This document shows positions 25,501 through 37,848 of a stretch of DNA of 64,000 nt, one piece after another (position 1 is the first letter of the stretch; each line of letters opens with the position of its first letter). The DNA lies in assembly GCA_964030475.1 (NCBI GenBank), contig CAXIPT010000001.1:2358449-2422448 (forward strand), read 5' to 3'. The stretch comes from Tethya wilhelma (lineage: Eukaryota; Porifera; Demospongiae; Tethyida; Tethyidae). The notes beneath the pieces are model-generated. The model worked only from the letters and a program-made list of their open reading frames with translations, did no database searches and was not told where the DNA came from. A program made the position numbers and the translations under genes.

Positions 25501-27613
25501 CTCGAGCACGGCTCAGCACGGGATGATCATCAACTCACCCACCACCTCTGGGAAGATGGGCTTTGCTCCTGGTGCCTCACCCCACCCACCAGTTGGATCA
25601 GGTAGGAGTGGGGTGTAGGGGGAGATTGTTTAAATACTAATGTTGGTATGTTGTGTGAAATGCTTGTTTGTTTGTTTATTTGTTTGTGAAGGTACACGAT
25701 TTCATCGTTATGATTCCCCGAAGCAAAGTGGTGGGCACATCAGTGAGGTGTCTACATCTGTCCCTCCTCAACAGCCGCTAGGAAGTGAGTGAATGTGTAT
25801 ATACTGTACACTCTAAAACCATGCTTCATATATTCAACAGCGATGCATGTGGTCTTGTATGTGTAATGTACAATTTTCTGCAGTTTTATATTTTCTCCAT
25901 CTCGGGTTTGTACAAAATTACACTATTTGATCTCTCCCACCCATATATATAGGTGGGATATAGTGTGGGGGGTACGCTAAATCCCTCCTATATATATGGG
26001 CGGGCAGGGCAAAATCTTGGCGTACCCCACGCTAAATATCCCACCCATATATATAGGAGGGATTTTTTATTCCTCCAATATATATGGGAGTGATTTAGCG
26101 TAGGGGTACGCTATTTTCCTCCTATATTTTAATATAAAGTACTGGGATTTAGTGTAAGTGCATTATTGCTCATTTCTACATTGGGAGGGGGACTTTAGTG
26201 TACAATCACAATTCCAGACCAACTAATGCCCGCCCATATATATAGGAGGGATTTAGCGTACCCCCACACTATATCCCACCTATATATATGGGTGGGAGAG
26301 ATCAAATAGTGTAATTTAATCTATACCCCTCCATCTCCATCAAAAAATTTTTACTTGTTTTTCTCTCTTAACTTTCTCTCTCCTTTGTAGCTTCCCTCTC
26401 TCAGAACCAGCTCTCTCAAGAGAGCCCCATTGCTCAGCACAAACAGTTCCTTGCTAAAGCCACCAATGGTGCAGGAGGTGGAGGGCTCCCTCCAAGACTG
26501 GCACAACAACAGCAGCAACAACAACAAAGGAACACCTCCAACAGGTTAGGACACAACTTCATCATCTCTTTACAGCAACCATATAATTCATTCTTTCTCT
26601 CATAAAAGGTACCAAAACCAACGCCATCCTGCCAATAGGAACTCAGTGAAGAGTGGAGGAGGGAGTGTCACTTTAGGTGACCATATGCCATCCAATTTCA
26701 TTCAAGTTGGTGTTGCAGCTGCTCCCAACAAGAGAGAACCTCTGCTCCCAACTCCACCTTCTCACCAGATTGTCAAATTGGACACTAGTCTTACTTGTGA
26801 GTGACCCTAAGTAGATGTGACTGAAGTAGTATGCAATTTCCGGAAAGAACTATTTAATGTGACAGTCAAACTTGTTTCCTGTGTGTATTACTTTTGCCTG
26901 ATTAGTTGAAGTATTTCTGTTCTTCTATGCTGCAGGTGGTGTTCCTCTGAATGTGATGGAGGTGATAGACTTCCCAAAAGAAGGGAGTCCAGAAAAATCC
27001 CAAGCTCTTCAGGTTTGTTTGTTAGTTATGCCCTTCCTTCTGATTCTATGTAAAGCCCACCACCAACACAAGTAGCTCAAGTGCAAGGGGTGGTCACGAC
27101 CATACCCGCTGTACTAACACCCACGACCGGGATCAAAATTTGATCCGTCCAATTTTTAGGCCTTGACCCTTGATTTCACCACTTTGGAAGGCCTTGATCA
27201 TGATAAATTTGAACTTTGACCCACTAAAACGTGCTATTTGCAGCTAATGACCTTTGACCATTGATCGAAAGCGAGCAGTAGAGCTTTCTTGACCCTTGAT
27301 GGGGCCAATTTTTTTTGCTTTGACCCCTTGATCGCATCTTGATCCCGGTCGCGGGTGTTAGTACAGCAGGTATGGTCATGACCACCCCTTGAAGTGTTTG
27401 TTTGCGTGTGTTCTCTCTGTACAGAGTCTCAAGGAGCTGGGTGCTCATGACTTCAAGTTTGGTCGGATGACTAAGACAGGAGAAGAGGTGATGGTGGCCA
27501 TCTTTAGCTCCCCGGAGTTGGCCGTGAAAGCCCTCCAAACCAAGAACACTCTCTTTTCTCTTTCTATTCCACGAAACAACCACTCTAAATTCATTCTAAC
27601 TCTTCTTCACTAG
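20541..27613 (+). CDS. Unidentified Gln/Pro/Ser-rich protein (15 exons)
   Basis: I do not recognise this protein. The assembled exons are 20541-20709, 20962-21050, 21245-21517, 21762-21945, 22176-22348, 22553-22745, 23070-23383, 23704-23836, 24151-24258, 25464-25601, 25692-25784, 26391-26544, 26609-26796, 26936-27012 and 27425-27613. All junctions are GT-AG and phase-consistent, ending in TAG. The predicted ~780 residues are low-complexity: a basic Ser-rich start (HHRRAASDTSMFKRSSISEM), a poly-Gln run in exon 3, a Tyr/Met/Ala-rich segment in exon 4 and a second Gln run in exon 12. The last two exons look folded (LKELGAHDFKFGRM ... ELAVKALQTK) and are the best search query. Such composition fits an RNA-regulatory or transcription cofactor, but that is a guess. 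An AATAAA signal follows at 27721. Introns carry inverted-repeat elements. Confidence 0.75.
21359..21452 (+). repeat. CAG/CAA trinucleotide repeat encoding poly-Gln
   Basis: Exon 3 of the Gln-rich gene contains a mixed CAG/CAA run coding for about 30 glutamines (with a few interspersed leucines at both ends). The codon mixing suggests selection for glutamine rather than slippage of a pure triplet. Confidence 0.9.
24360..24610. repeat. Degenerate inverted/direct repeats of a gggaaaatttagtgac motif
   Basis: Within intron 9 of the Gln-rich gene, the block (g)ggaaaatttagtgaca and its partial complement (ctaaattttcccctata) recur four or five times in alternating order. This is probably a decayed miniature element or nested copies. 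It has no coding potential. Confidence 0.5.
24892..24946. repeat. Short palindrome (acttata...tataagt)
   Basis: The arms read acttataacttttcaacat then gtgca, and their complement returns after a loop of about 8 bases (tttataac), with one indel near the outer end. It could form a stem of about 24 bp. It lies in the same intron as the 21-bp tandem repeat that follows and shares the ttataac word with it. Confidence 0.75.
25063..25225. repeat. 21-bp minisatellite (gagttataa.tgttcacagtt)
   Basis: About seven head-to-tail units of roughly 21 bp with only single-base differences (ttataac versus ttataaa). It is intronic. The absence of spacers and of associated genes rules out a CRISPR-type array. 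Confidence 0.85.
25915..26317. mobile_element. MITE-like element with ~90-bp terminal inverted repeats
   Basis: The left end (aaattacactatttgatctc ...) and right end (... gagatcaaatagtgtaattt) are reverse complements for about 90 bp with almost no mismatches. Each arm contains alternating cccaccCATATATATAggtggg and gtacgctaaatccc blocks; related blocks also occur in the middle. The total is about 400 bp, non-coding, inside intron 11 of the Gln-rich gene. The structure fits a non-autonomous DNA transposon. Its high arm identity suggests recent activity. Confidence 0.8.
27084..27391. mobile_element. MITE-like element with ~57-bp inverted repeats
   Basis: The left arm caaggggtggtcacgaccat and right arm atggtcatgaccaccccttg are complementary over about 57 bp with roughly four mismatches, extending to cgaccgggatcaa. 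The interior is built of repeated ttgaccc/ttgatc words. It lies in the last intron of the Gln-rich gene and ends about 30 bp before the final acceptor (27424). Confidence 0.8.
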
Positions 27614-27981
27614 TCTTCCTTCTCTGTTCAGTGTCAGTGTAAATCATTAGTGTCCATGTCATTGTTTTGTACTTCCATTGTATTGCCGTTGCATTCACAA
27701 ACACATACCCCCCACACACAAATAAAGAAGGTGTACCTTTCAGAATCTTGATGTTGATATAGTTTTGTTGTTGCTATTCAGTTTCAGTTACACAATGTCA
27801 TTGTTGTTCCCAGCCCCCCATAATTTGCTGCATTATATACACAGTACTGTTGTTTCTTTTTGTCTGCATGATTCAATATCGCTGCTAATGTTGTTAATGT
27901 GAAACCCATTGTACACACAATATTATTATTAACACTATTGATCAATATCACACAAACAATAACGTTACAAACAGTATTTTT
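27614..27981. other. Convergent 3' ends of the Gln-rich gene and HACL1
   Basis: Contains the 3' UTR of the plus-strand gene with AATAAA at 27721 and the 3' UTR of the minus-strand lyase. No other feature was seen. Confidence 0.5.
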
Positions 27982-30900
27982 TTAAAGTTTTGATCTGGTC
28001 AGCCACGAATTTTCCTGCAAGATTACAAAGTATACAAGTCTGATATTTATTATATTCATGATTATGGTGCATAAAACAAGCAAACTGGTACAATTTGAGG
28101 GGAAAAAGAAACATGCACTTGCATGCCTAATATTGCTTTGACACTGATAAAACTCAAGATATTGACATGTTTACAACACTGCAAGTTTTAGGTCGATTGT
28201 TTACATACACACACCTGAGGTTTTCTTGCTGAGGTAGGATCAATTTCAACATTGATGATGACGGGTGGGCCCCTTTCATTAGTGAAGGCCTTGGAGACTG
28301 TTGTCAGTACACTGCACAGCTGGCTAGGGGTGGAGGCATGGTAGCCCTTTGCATGGAACACATCGGCCATTTTGTTGTACTTCACTCCAGCAAGAAGAGA
28401 GGTGGGAGGAAGACTGGAACCAACAAGAAGATATCATTCAGCTACTGTATACTTTGTCATAATATTAAATAACTGATTACTGTTTTAACCTCAGCATGGG
28501 ATCCCCTCCGCTACTGATCTCCTTGAAGGTATCGTCATCCAGACCAGCGTAGATACCATTGTTGTTCATGACAATGAACACAATTGGAAGCTGATACCTG
28601 CATGCACATAACAGACAACTCCCCAACACATACACACACCTATGTTAGCCTCATACACTAGGCCCTCTCCACATGGGAAGGTCTGGTGTAAGCTGAGTTT
28701 GGAATGTATTAACCTGCAAGCTGTTTCCACTTCCATTCCTGAGAACCCAAAGGCGCTGTCACCTTGGATACACACCACAGGAGCTCTCTGAGATGGGGCC
28801 TTGCTCAGTTCAACAATGGCAGCAGCTATGGCAAAACCACACCCAACTCCCATTGTGCCAAATGTCCCAGCATCAAGTCTAAAGTTGTAGTATAAACAGA
28901 TCAATGAGATGGTCGTGATTTGCACGTGTGGACTCACTGCCTTGTTTTTTTCATGCACCCACGTACCTATGTCGAGGGTAGTAGTTCTGTAGCACTGTTC
29001 TCCCAATGTCCATGGTAGTGGAACCCTCATTCACAATGATAGCATTACGAGGGAGAAACTTATTGATCTGCACACACCAAAATAGAAGGTCTGTCGACAT
29101 TTTATTTTGAGCAGCAGCTCTTCACCTCACTTACCACATTGTAGGCACAGTAAAAGGTCATTGGCAGAGAGGAGACAGCTGCCAGTTCCTAACATGCATG
29201 CAAAATTAATGTTGTATATTTTGCTGTTAAAAACTTTGTCACAAAAAAACATGTGAAAAAGTTACTTTTTTTCGAAAGTTTGAAATTCTCCTTAGCAGGC
29301 TCATTATTATTTGGATACAAAATTTTCCTAAAATAATTACTGTTAACTATGGTCACCTTATTAACTGTCACGTTTTGTTGTATCTTGCCTCTCAGTTCTT
29401 CCCACCATGTCGCACAGTGGCTATACAAAGGAGTGTTGGACATCAACTCTGAGCTCAACTGGAGAAGAAACAAACAAACCAAAGCAAATGCCATGAAAGT
29501 GACTCAATTTTGGATTAGGAATTAGCTAAGGGGGTGTTGTTAAATCAATGGTAGATACCTGGTTAGCAACAGCTTTGATATCTCCAACAAGCATCACTTC
29601 AGCAAGAACATTGTTACCCATTTCCTCAGGAGAAATATCAACCTACAGACAGCTCAAAATACATCAGTGCAAACGTCATAAGATGCTAGACACCTACCTG
29701 TATTATCTTTACGTCCTTCCTGAATCTTGGAGAAAGCCCAAAATGGAGGATCCAATTCAGACGAGCTCCAAGCAAAACTATTACATCAGCCTCTTTCAAA
29801 GCTCTACAAATTACATCCATAATATTATATCATCAACAGTTTGTCTACTGCATGATCAGTGCTCCATGCATACATGAAAATTCAGTGGTCTTAAATGTGC
29901 ATAATATGGACATACTTGGATCTGGCAGCAGCCACACACAGAGGGTGGTCATCAGCAATGACACCTTTCCCCATCGGAGTGGGAAGGAAAGGAAGGTAGT
30001 TGGGAATCACGAACTTGTGGATCTCAGTCTCTGCCTGGCTGTAAGCTGCACCTGATCGCCAAGAAGAGAACAACTACAGAGCTAAGATTATTAACAACAC
30101 TTATCACGTCCTCTATCAACCTTTGCCAATGATGACTAGAGGTCTTTTGGCTGACTTTAAGAGATTCACAGCTCGAACAACTTGTGCTGGATCAGCATAA
30201 ATGAGGGGTGGATTTGGACAAGGAGGTGGGTAGCTAGACACAACAATACCAACGGTGGAATATTATTGAACATTCAATGTCATTAATTTTACTCTAGTGC
30301 TTCCAACCTAATCAGTTCTTCATCAATATCGTCAGTTACCAGGTTACCAGGCATTTCAACATAACATGGACCAGGACGGCCATATATACTAGTACGAACT
30401 GCCTGTACACACACATACACACACACAAATATCTGATTAACTTGTAATAAGTACGTACATCAACTGATCACCTTCTCAATGTGAAATGGCACTGCTTCTA
30501 AACTCTCCACTCTGACTGCATACTTGACGTACGGTCTTGATGATTCAACCTACACACAATGTGAAACTTAATTATAACATACAGATGTAGCAGTGGTGTT
30601 ACTCACTTGCAGCCATTCCTGGAACCCTCCCATTCCAGCTTGGTCCTGATCATAACCACCAGCAATGACAATCATTGGCCTAAATATATAAAATTGGACC
30701 ATGGAAGCATTACATGAGCATCAAACTTGAATACAGTCACAACTAAGGTCAAGTGTCAGCTATACCAGCAGTTGACAATTGCATTAGCCATTCCTGCAAG
30801 AGCATGTATGAGTCCAGGACCAGGGACCACTAGACAACCAGCTGGCCTGGAGGAGAGTGCACATCGTAATTCAGTGTTGCTAACATTAATTGATTGGTTA

Positions 30901-31300
30901 TATACCTTCCAGTTAGGTACCCAACACAAGAAGCAGCATAGCTAGCCTGTTAGTGTAGAAGGAGAGAAACCATAGACATAGTATGTCAACAGTGTTTGGG
31001 TTGGAAAAGGTCGTCTTGATATGCACGATATTTTTGCATTATCACTGGCAGTATTAAAAATATGCTGGCACCGCCGCAGGTATGGAATGATGTCTAGGAT
31101 CTACAGATGCACACAATCACTCGGTGAACATGCTGATGAGAACTTACTGCTTGCTCATTTCTCGTGCCGATGTAACGTATGCCAGCATCTTGCATGGCAA
31201 TAGCCAGCTCCACTACTGGAATACCCACCACACCGAACACATACTGAACACCTTGCTGCTTGAGAGACTCAGCTAGAATCGAGGCCCCTTGTACCATCAT
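27982..31300 (-). CDS. HACL1: 2-hydroxyacyl-CoA lyase (peroxisomal, ThDP-dependent)
   Basis: This enzyme cleaves 2-hydroxyacyl-CoA to formyl-CoA and an aldehyde in peroxisomal alpha-oxidation, using thiamine diphosphate and Mg. About 17 small exons run from ATG at 31300 (first exon 31300-31148) to a 33-nt last exon 28014-27982. The N-terminal domain shows [15 protein letters not shown] and YIGTRNEQA (ThDP-activating Glu region). The middle domain includes [12 protein letters not shown]. The C-terminal ThDP site reads [17 protein letters not shown] followed by NNNGIY. The last exon was found by homology of context ([16 protein letters not shown]) after a phase-0 acceptor; it ends in SKL, the classical PTS1 peroxisome signal. 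It follows CIAO3 on the same strand with 165 bp between stop and start. Identification is firm at family level. Confidence 0.93.
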
Positions 31301-31465
31301 TCACTGTTCCTTTTTGTGATCAGATTCTGTGAGGACAATATCTCAATTGGCCTGATAGCTATGTAGGTGTGGCTGAACTTTTTATGTTGACGACCGATAC
31401 CCAAAGTTGAAGCATTGATTGTGAATGTTGATTGGCAGATTATGTTACAGTGTAAGGATGTACAG

Positions 31466-34266
31466 TTACCACTTAATTGTGAGTGCACTGACAGTCTTAT
31501 CTACTCCATGATACTGTGTATGTAATGCCTTCCTGGTCTTCTCATCATCTTCCCCCAGCCAGTCTCTACAGTGATACATGTAGGAAGGAGAATTTATAGT
31601 CAATTAATATTTAGCGAAAATGACTCTTAACCATTATGTCACTAGTACCTATATAATTGCTGCACTCCTCTGTTGTCTTGTGGTAATCTTACCCTATAAA
31701 GAGGGAAATTACCAGATGTTAGAATGTGACATAAATATAGTCTCGTGAGCCAGACATTATTGGAAAAAAAACTTGAGCTCTAGCTGAACCCAGGTCTTTT
31801 GAACTCTGGTCACAAATAGATAAACTATTATCATTCACCTTGTAGTGTTATATATTTCTTCTACATGGCCAAGTCGTTCCTTAGCTGTCTCTCCCTCTGG
31901 TGGTTTCAACTGACCACCGCCATTTAAACAACCTTGAATTATCATAGACAAGCAGTCTCATGATCATTACTAGCCATAGTTCACTGACATTGAACTAACC
32001 TGAAGGACAAGCCATCACCTCAACATAATGGTAGCCACACTTCCCTCTCTTTAACTTCTGTACCAAGTTTTGAATATTTCTAAATCCGTATGCAGCTGCA
32101 AATTTCAAGACAGGCTTCCCGTCAACCTGCAGAGGGAGGGAAAACTCACATTATGATTATACAGCTGCTATATTGAAAGGTTATCTTAGCTCACTTCCAC
32201 AGATGTTTCTTTGAAGTCCTTGTTACGAAGTGTCTTGTAAGTTATTTCATCCACAGCTACTCCAAACAGCTGCAGAAATAATTGCCAGTAAAAATTCAGC
32301 AACAACAGCACATGACATGATGTACACACCGTACCTCTGATGCTGCATGTTTTAGTGTGTATTCCAAGTAGCCACCCTGAGTATGATGACAAGTCAACAG
32401 GAACGAGATCAATCACTCATTGTGTGTGTTTTGTAAGCCACTACTTACTGATCCTCCTCCTGAATGTCCTAGCAGTGTGGCTCCATCAATGCTTGAGAAA
32501 CTGCAGGCCAGCACATTGATTGATTCACAAGTGACATACAAAGATGCATACTCAAGGTAAGTCTGACTAGCTACTCCAGACTGGACTCACAGTGGATCCA
32601 TAGGTAAAGGGTCCAGTGAGATAAAATCAACTTGCTTCTCTTCAATCATGGCTTGAACTTCACCTGTATCAATGATAGTGAAATTCAATGAGTTGTGATG
32701 CATCACCAAACACCATCTGGACCTATTGTTGAAGGACAAGCTAGCTAGCTACCATCTCAAGACTGACCTGTTGTCAGTACACAGTCCACGTCTCTTGTGC
32801 GATAGATATCGTTGTAAAAATCACTTCTTGATGCTTCTAATTTCTTATCATAACATGGCATCACAGTCACATGATAGATCTGAGAGGGTCTGTAAAATAA
32901 CCAGGTAATTAACTATGATGTCTTCAAACTGAGATTGCAATGCATGATACATTGTAACACATACGTTTTACCAAGTGTTGTGGCAAGGTGGTCTTTAATA
33001 AGGGAGCCCATTATCTGTTGGGGGGACTTTGTGGTGCTGATGTAAGGCAGAATGAATTTACCGTGTGTCTTTTCTGCATAGCATATCCAACCTAGAGTTT
33101 TGATAAAGCGTATGCTGTAACCTCCCATAGCATTAAATTTGCATTGTTTAATCACTCACCAGGGCAAGCTGAAGCTAACATAGGAATATCACCATTTGAA
33201 GAATTTTTGTACCGTCGCACAAACTCATGAGCACTAAGTGAATTAAACATACTAATCCTTAAAATACCACAAATTGTGAAATTTTCGTGTTAACATTCTT
33301 TCGTACGTTAAATTTTTGTGTAACCCGCAGTGACTGCAAAAATTTATCAACTACAAATTTTTCACATTTTACGGTAGCATAAATTACTCAGTCATACCAT
33401 TCAATGAGAGCAAAGTCTCTAGAGAAGGTTGTATCAAACACGTAGTCTACAGCAAGATTCTTGAGAAACGTAACCAACTTCATTGCAGTCTAGTGAACAA
33501 TCACATGTGTACACACAGTACAATAAAGATGACATTCACAGCACCTCGTATGATCCTTACCGCTTCAGCAGACATCTTATGAGCGGCAGCTATTGAAGCT
33601 CTGGACTGAGGGGAGACAGAGACTACCACGACTTTCTTGGACTTTTCATCCTATACAAACATAGTGGTCGGCGTGCATTTATAGTGTAGACTATAGATGA
33701 TAAGGTTCATTGTGGAAGTACCAAAGTTCTGTTCTCATCCAGCACTCTGTAGAGTTCGGCTTGACTCTGCTGTGTGATGAGAACACTCTCAGCTGAAGTG
33801 ATACACCCACTGCAAGCCAGACAGTCATTGAGAGTGATCTTGGCCTTCTCTAGCCTCGTACTCCCTCCTTCCTGTGCAACAAGAAATTATCATCATGGCA
33901 TGCTGACATGCCAGGAACAGTGGAAAGGGTATTAAACCTATGGTGGGTATTATCTACCTGATCAATTTGTGTGTAGCTCCCGTCAGTTTGAACTTTGATA
34001 GCTGCTAACCCCTATAACATTAAGGGAAAAGGTGACAACAGCTTCTATAACACAGATGCTCACATGATGCACAAAGTCATCAGTGGTTCACCTTGCCACG
34101 CCTCTTGTCCACTGTCACAGGTTTGATACATTCCTATGGGAGACAGACAAACACTTACGTAAGCTACTCACTCACACTACAACCACTGAGAGCCCTCACT
34201 CACTTGGGATGGTGTGATAAAGTCGTCCAGGTCCGTCAATTTCAGAGCTCCACTAAACTCTGCCAT
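31466..34266 (-). CDS. CIAO3: Cytosolic iron-sulfur assembly component 3 (Fe-only hydrogenase-like)
   Basis: Nar1/IOP1/NARFL family: an adaptor of the cytosolic Fe-S assembly (CIA) pathway that carries two Fe-S clusters and links early scaffold and late targeting complexes. About 17 exons run from ATG at 34266 ([17 protein letters not shown]) to TAA at 31466. N-terminal cluster ligands are visible as ECIKPV and CLACSGC. The hydrogenase-like core shows [22 protein letters not shown] and [13 protein letters not shown], which hold the expected cysteines. The protein ends in ...LTIKW, an aromatic C-terminal tripeptide like that of animal homologues (IRW) and related to the CIA-targeting tail. Length is near the family norm (about 475 residues). 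It is divergently arranged with cortactin (about 400 bp). Confidence 0.93.
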
Positions 34267-34664
34267 GCTTCAACTTGCTGAGTTGTGTGTAGGCCACGCC
34301 CACTTCCTTATCTTACCGGATGGAGCTTGTAAAATACATGACCATTTTTGGTAGTTGAGAACATCGCAGAGAAAGGGATTCACAGCTTCAGAAAGTTAGA
34401 AAGCTAAAGTAAGTTGCTTCTGTAGATCTGCTTTCTTGTACATTCATGCGGGATAGAATAAAATGTGAAGGTGCATGTTGGCTACCACATGAACATCTAA
34501 AAAAGTAGCCCCTCTGAGTAGCTCAAAGGGTTGGGTTGGTTGACCCCTTGTCATTGTCATTAATTTGTATTAAAGTCTTGAGTGGAAAAAGAGGGATACC
34601 CTGTCCACTTGTGCTCAGCTTTGATTGATTTTCTCCTGCTACTTGCTCCCACTCAGAGTACAGG
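34267..34664. promoter_or_regulatory. Divergent promoter region between CIAO3 and cortactin
   Basis: The start codons of CIAO3 (minus, 34266) and cortactin (plus, 34665) lie 398 bp apart in head-to-head orientation, so both promoters must lie here unless distant UTR exons exist. I see no TATA box at a convincing position. No gene was seen. Confidence 0.5.
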
Positions 34665-35008
34665 ATGTGGCGATCTCAGTTAGGTGCGAAAGAAGTGAAG
34701 ACCATCACACAGGCTGATGATGATGACTGGGAGACTGACCCTGACTTTGTGGTGAGTAGCAAACCAACCAGGCTCTCTTTTAAGCTAGTAGTCTTCTTTT
34801 AAGACTTAAGCAAGAAGAGAATCTAACTGGTTATAGGATGTTTCAATTTAGCTCTGGTTGTTGGGTTGGTCTTGTAAAAGTTTATGTTCTGTGTTGTGTG
34901 TTCAAATTTTTTTTTTCTAGAATGACATCAGTGAGGAGGAGCAGAGATGGGGCTCAAAGACTGTTGAAGGATCTGGGGGTAGAGTTGGAGCTGTCAGGTA
35001 CATTGTGT

Positions 35009-35057
<49 letters not shown>

Positions 35058-36158
35058 ACACTTACCCAGGTCATTTTATAAATGCACGTGTTGACTGAAG
35101 GTATCATGTGTATGTGTGTTTGTTGTTGTTTGTTTTTCATTTTCATTGTCTAAATGCTGTGTGCCATGAATGGTAGTGTTTATTCATGACTTGATGTGAT
35201 CGACTATGGCTGATTTTGATAGGAGAGAAGTGCATACTGTACATTAGCTTTGCTTTAATATTGATGTACAAATATTGTGTTTGTGATGTTGAACTTGTCA
35301 TCTGTATGATGTGTACAAACACACACACATGTACAGTATGAACAAAATCCGTGAAGATGTCAAGAAAGAGGATGTCGTTGTCAAATCACAGTCCACACAT
35401 CACTCTCAAAGAGATGCCTCTAAAGGATTTGGAGGCAAGTTTGGTGTCCAGAAAGAAAGGCAGGACAAGGTGAAGTCAGAGCATTTAAGTTTTGTGTGTG
35501 TGTTTTAACTGATAACATCCTCTATGTTTGTAACCACTAGAGTGCAGCTGGTTGGGATTACCAAGCTAACCTGGCAAAGCATGGCTCTCAGACTGATGCT
35601 GCTAAAGGCTTTGGAGGAAGATATGGAGTGCAGAAGGAGAGGCAGGATAAGGTGAGAAAGAAAGACAGTTACTCCTGTAACTATGGTCAATTGAACTGCA
35701 AACTGGTTTGATCTTTATATGGGGTTGTAAAGAATGTGACTGAAGCCCCAGATTCTATGACACCAGATAGCCTATTCCTTTATATAGACTGTACAATGAA
35801 ACCTAAGACCAAGCTCAATCAGGCTCAGTGAAAGTGCTGTTAAAGTGTGTGTATTTGTTATAGAGTGCTGCTGGCTGGGACTATCAGGCTGAACTAGCAA
35901 AGCATGGCTCACAAACTGATGCTGCCAAGGGCTTTGGAGGGAAGTTTGGAGTACAGAAAGAGAAGCAAGATAAGGTAAGGTTTGTGTGAGTCCATGTGTG
36001 TGTATATCTTTCAGTTAAAGTACACTGCATTTGTAGAGTGCTTTGGGCTGGGACCACCAGGAGAAACTGGCCCAACATGAATCTCAAACAGATGCTAAAA
36101 AGGGCTTTGGTGGGAGATATGGAGTGCAGAAAGACAGACAAGACAAGGTTAGTAGTTN

Positions 36159-36225
<67 letters not shown>

Positions 36226-37815
36226 AAAAGTTTCAGCTTGAGAATTCCACATCCTAAGATGTCACAAATTGTTGTTGCTTTATTGCGCACTGTTAATAAG
36301 TAAAGCCCATAGACTGCATAGTTTTGCATAGTTTATAGTTTCCACAAATTTGGAGTCCATTTTGTCATGACATGGATGGTTATTGTGTGTTGTCACTCAC
36401 TTCCTATCGGTGTGTTTGTAACAGAGTGCACTGGGCTGGGACACTCAGACTGAGCTCTCTAAGCATGGCTCCCAGACTGATGCTGCTAAAGGCTTTGGAG
36501 GAAAGTATGGAGTGCAGAAAGAAAAACAGGATAAGGTGAGTACATCTATTGTGTGCTATCTTGTCTCCATCTGTCTTGATCTCACAATGATTGTATACAC
36601 ATATAGAGTGCTGTAGGCTGGGAGTATCAGTCAGAGCTGGCCAAACACGAGTCTCAAACCGACGCTGCCAAGGGATTCGGTGGCAAGTATGGAGTACAGA
36701 AAGATAGACAGGATGATGTGAGTATACATACTTACAAGTAGCAGCACACACACATGTATGGTTTCATTATTGTGTGTGTGTGTTCCTTCTGTTTGTGTGT
36801 TCACCTTCACAACTGTCTCTCATTGTTCTTCCAGAGTGCTGCTGGCTGGGAATACCAAGCTGAGCTCTCTAAGCACGGCTCTCAGACTGATGCTGCCAAG
36901 GGCTTTGGAGGGAGATATGGAGTGCAGACAGACAGACAAGATGAGGTACCATTTGTGTCCGTGTTATTATTCAGCTGCCATTTGCCTAGTGTTATAATAT
37001 ACTGGATTAAATATATTCTCTTCTACAGTCTGCTGGTACATTTGATGACATGCAAGAGGTTAAGACTGGCTACAAGACCGACACTGGAGTTGTTCGTGAG
37101 TTTAGTTTTCTCTTGAAAGTTATATTATCAGCTATCAGAGTTGCATGTTGTTGATGTGTAGGTGGACAGGCTGGAAATATCCGCTCAAGGTTTGAACAAA
37201 TGGCATCCGAAGAAGCCCAGGTATGAGAAAGATGATAGCATCAGTTACTTTAAATTTGCATAGTGAATCAATCACCACCGTCTTGATCTCATTGTTCTTT
37301 ATCTCTACCCCGCTCTCACTCTCATGACATCCTCAGGAGTCTAGTCGTCGAGCTGAAGAGGAGAAACAGAGACGACTTGCAAGAGAGCAGAAAGAGAAAG
37401 AGGAGCAGGTACATATCATACTATGTATAGTAAAATAGAAATAATTGGTGGAAATTGAGCACAAAAATCACCTGTTGGTTTGGAGAGGGGAAAAAAAATA
37501 TTGTTGGAGATATACAACATTATACTATTATTTGGAGTTATCATTATCAGTGATGTCGGATGTGCCTAATAAGTATATACTATCTCTTGTACTGATGTTC
37601 AGATGAGAAGACAGCAGGAGCAGGAAGAGGCTGAGGCTGAAGAGGAACAACGAGAGCCATCACCCGTTCCTCGTGAGCCTTCCCCTCCCCCAGTGCAGGA
37701 GGAGGACAACTATGAGCAGCAGCAAGCCGACTATGAAGAGGAGGTGGAAGACCAGCCCCTCTATGATGATGTGACCGAACAACAGCAACAACAGGAAGTT
37801 GAAGATTATCCACAG

Positions 37816-37848
<33 letters not shown>

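Noticed and set aside
33250..33375. Possible MITE in a CIAO3 intron (caaattgtgaaatttt ... aaatttttcacatttt)
   Set aside because: The inverted similarity is short and AT-rich with several mismatches; not enough to call an element.
35884..36329. Arg-Glu or Ser-Leu repeat peptides
   Set aside because: Products of the (TC)n microsatellite beside the N at 36158.
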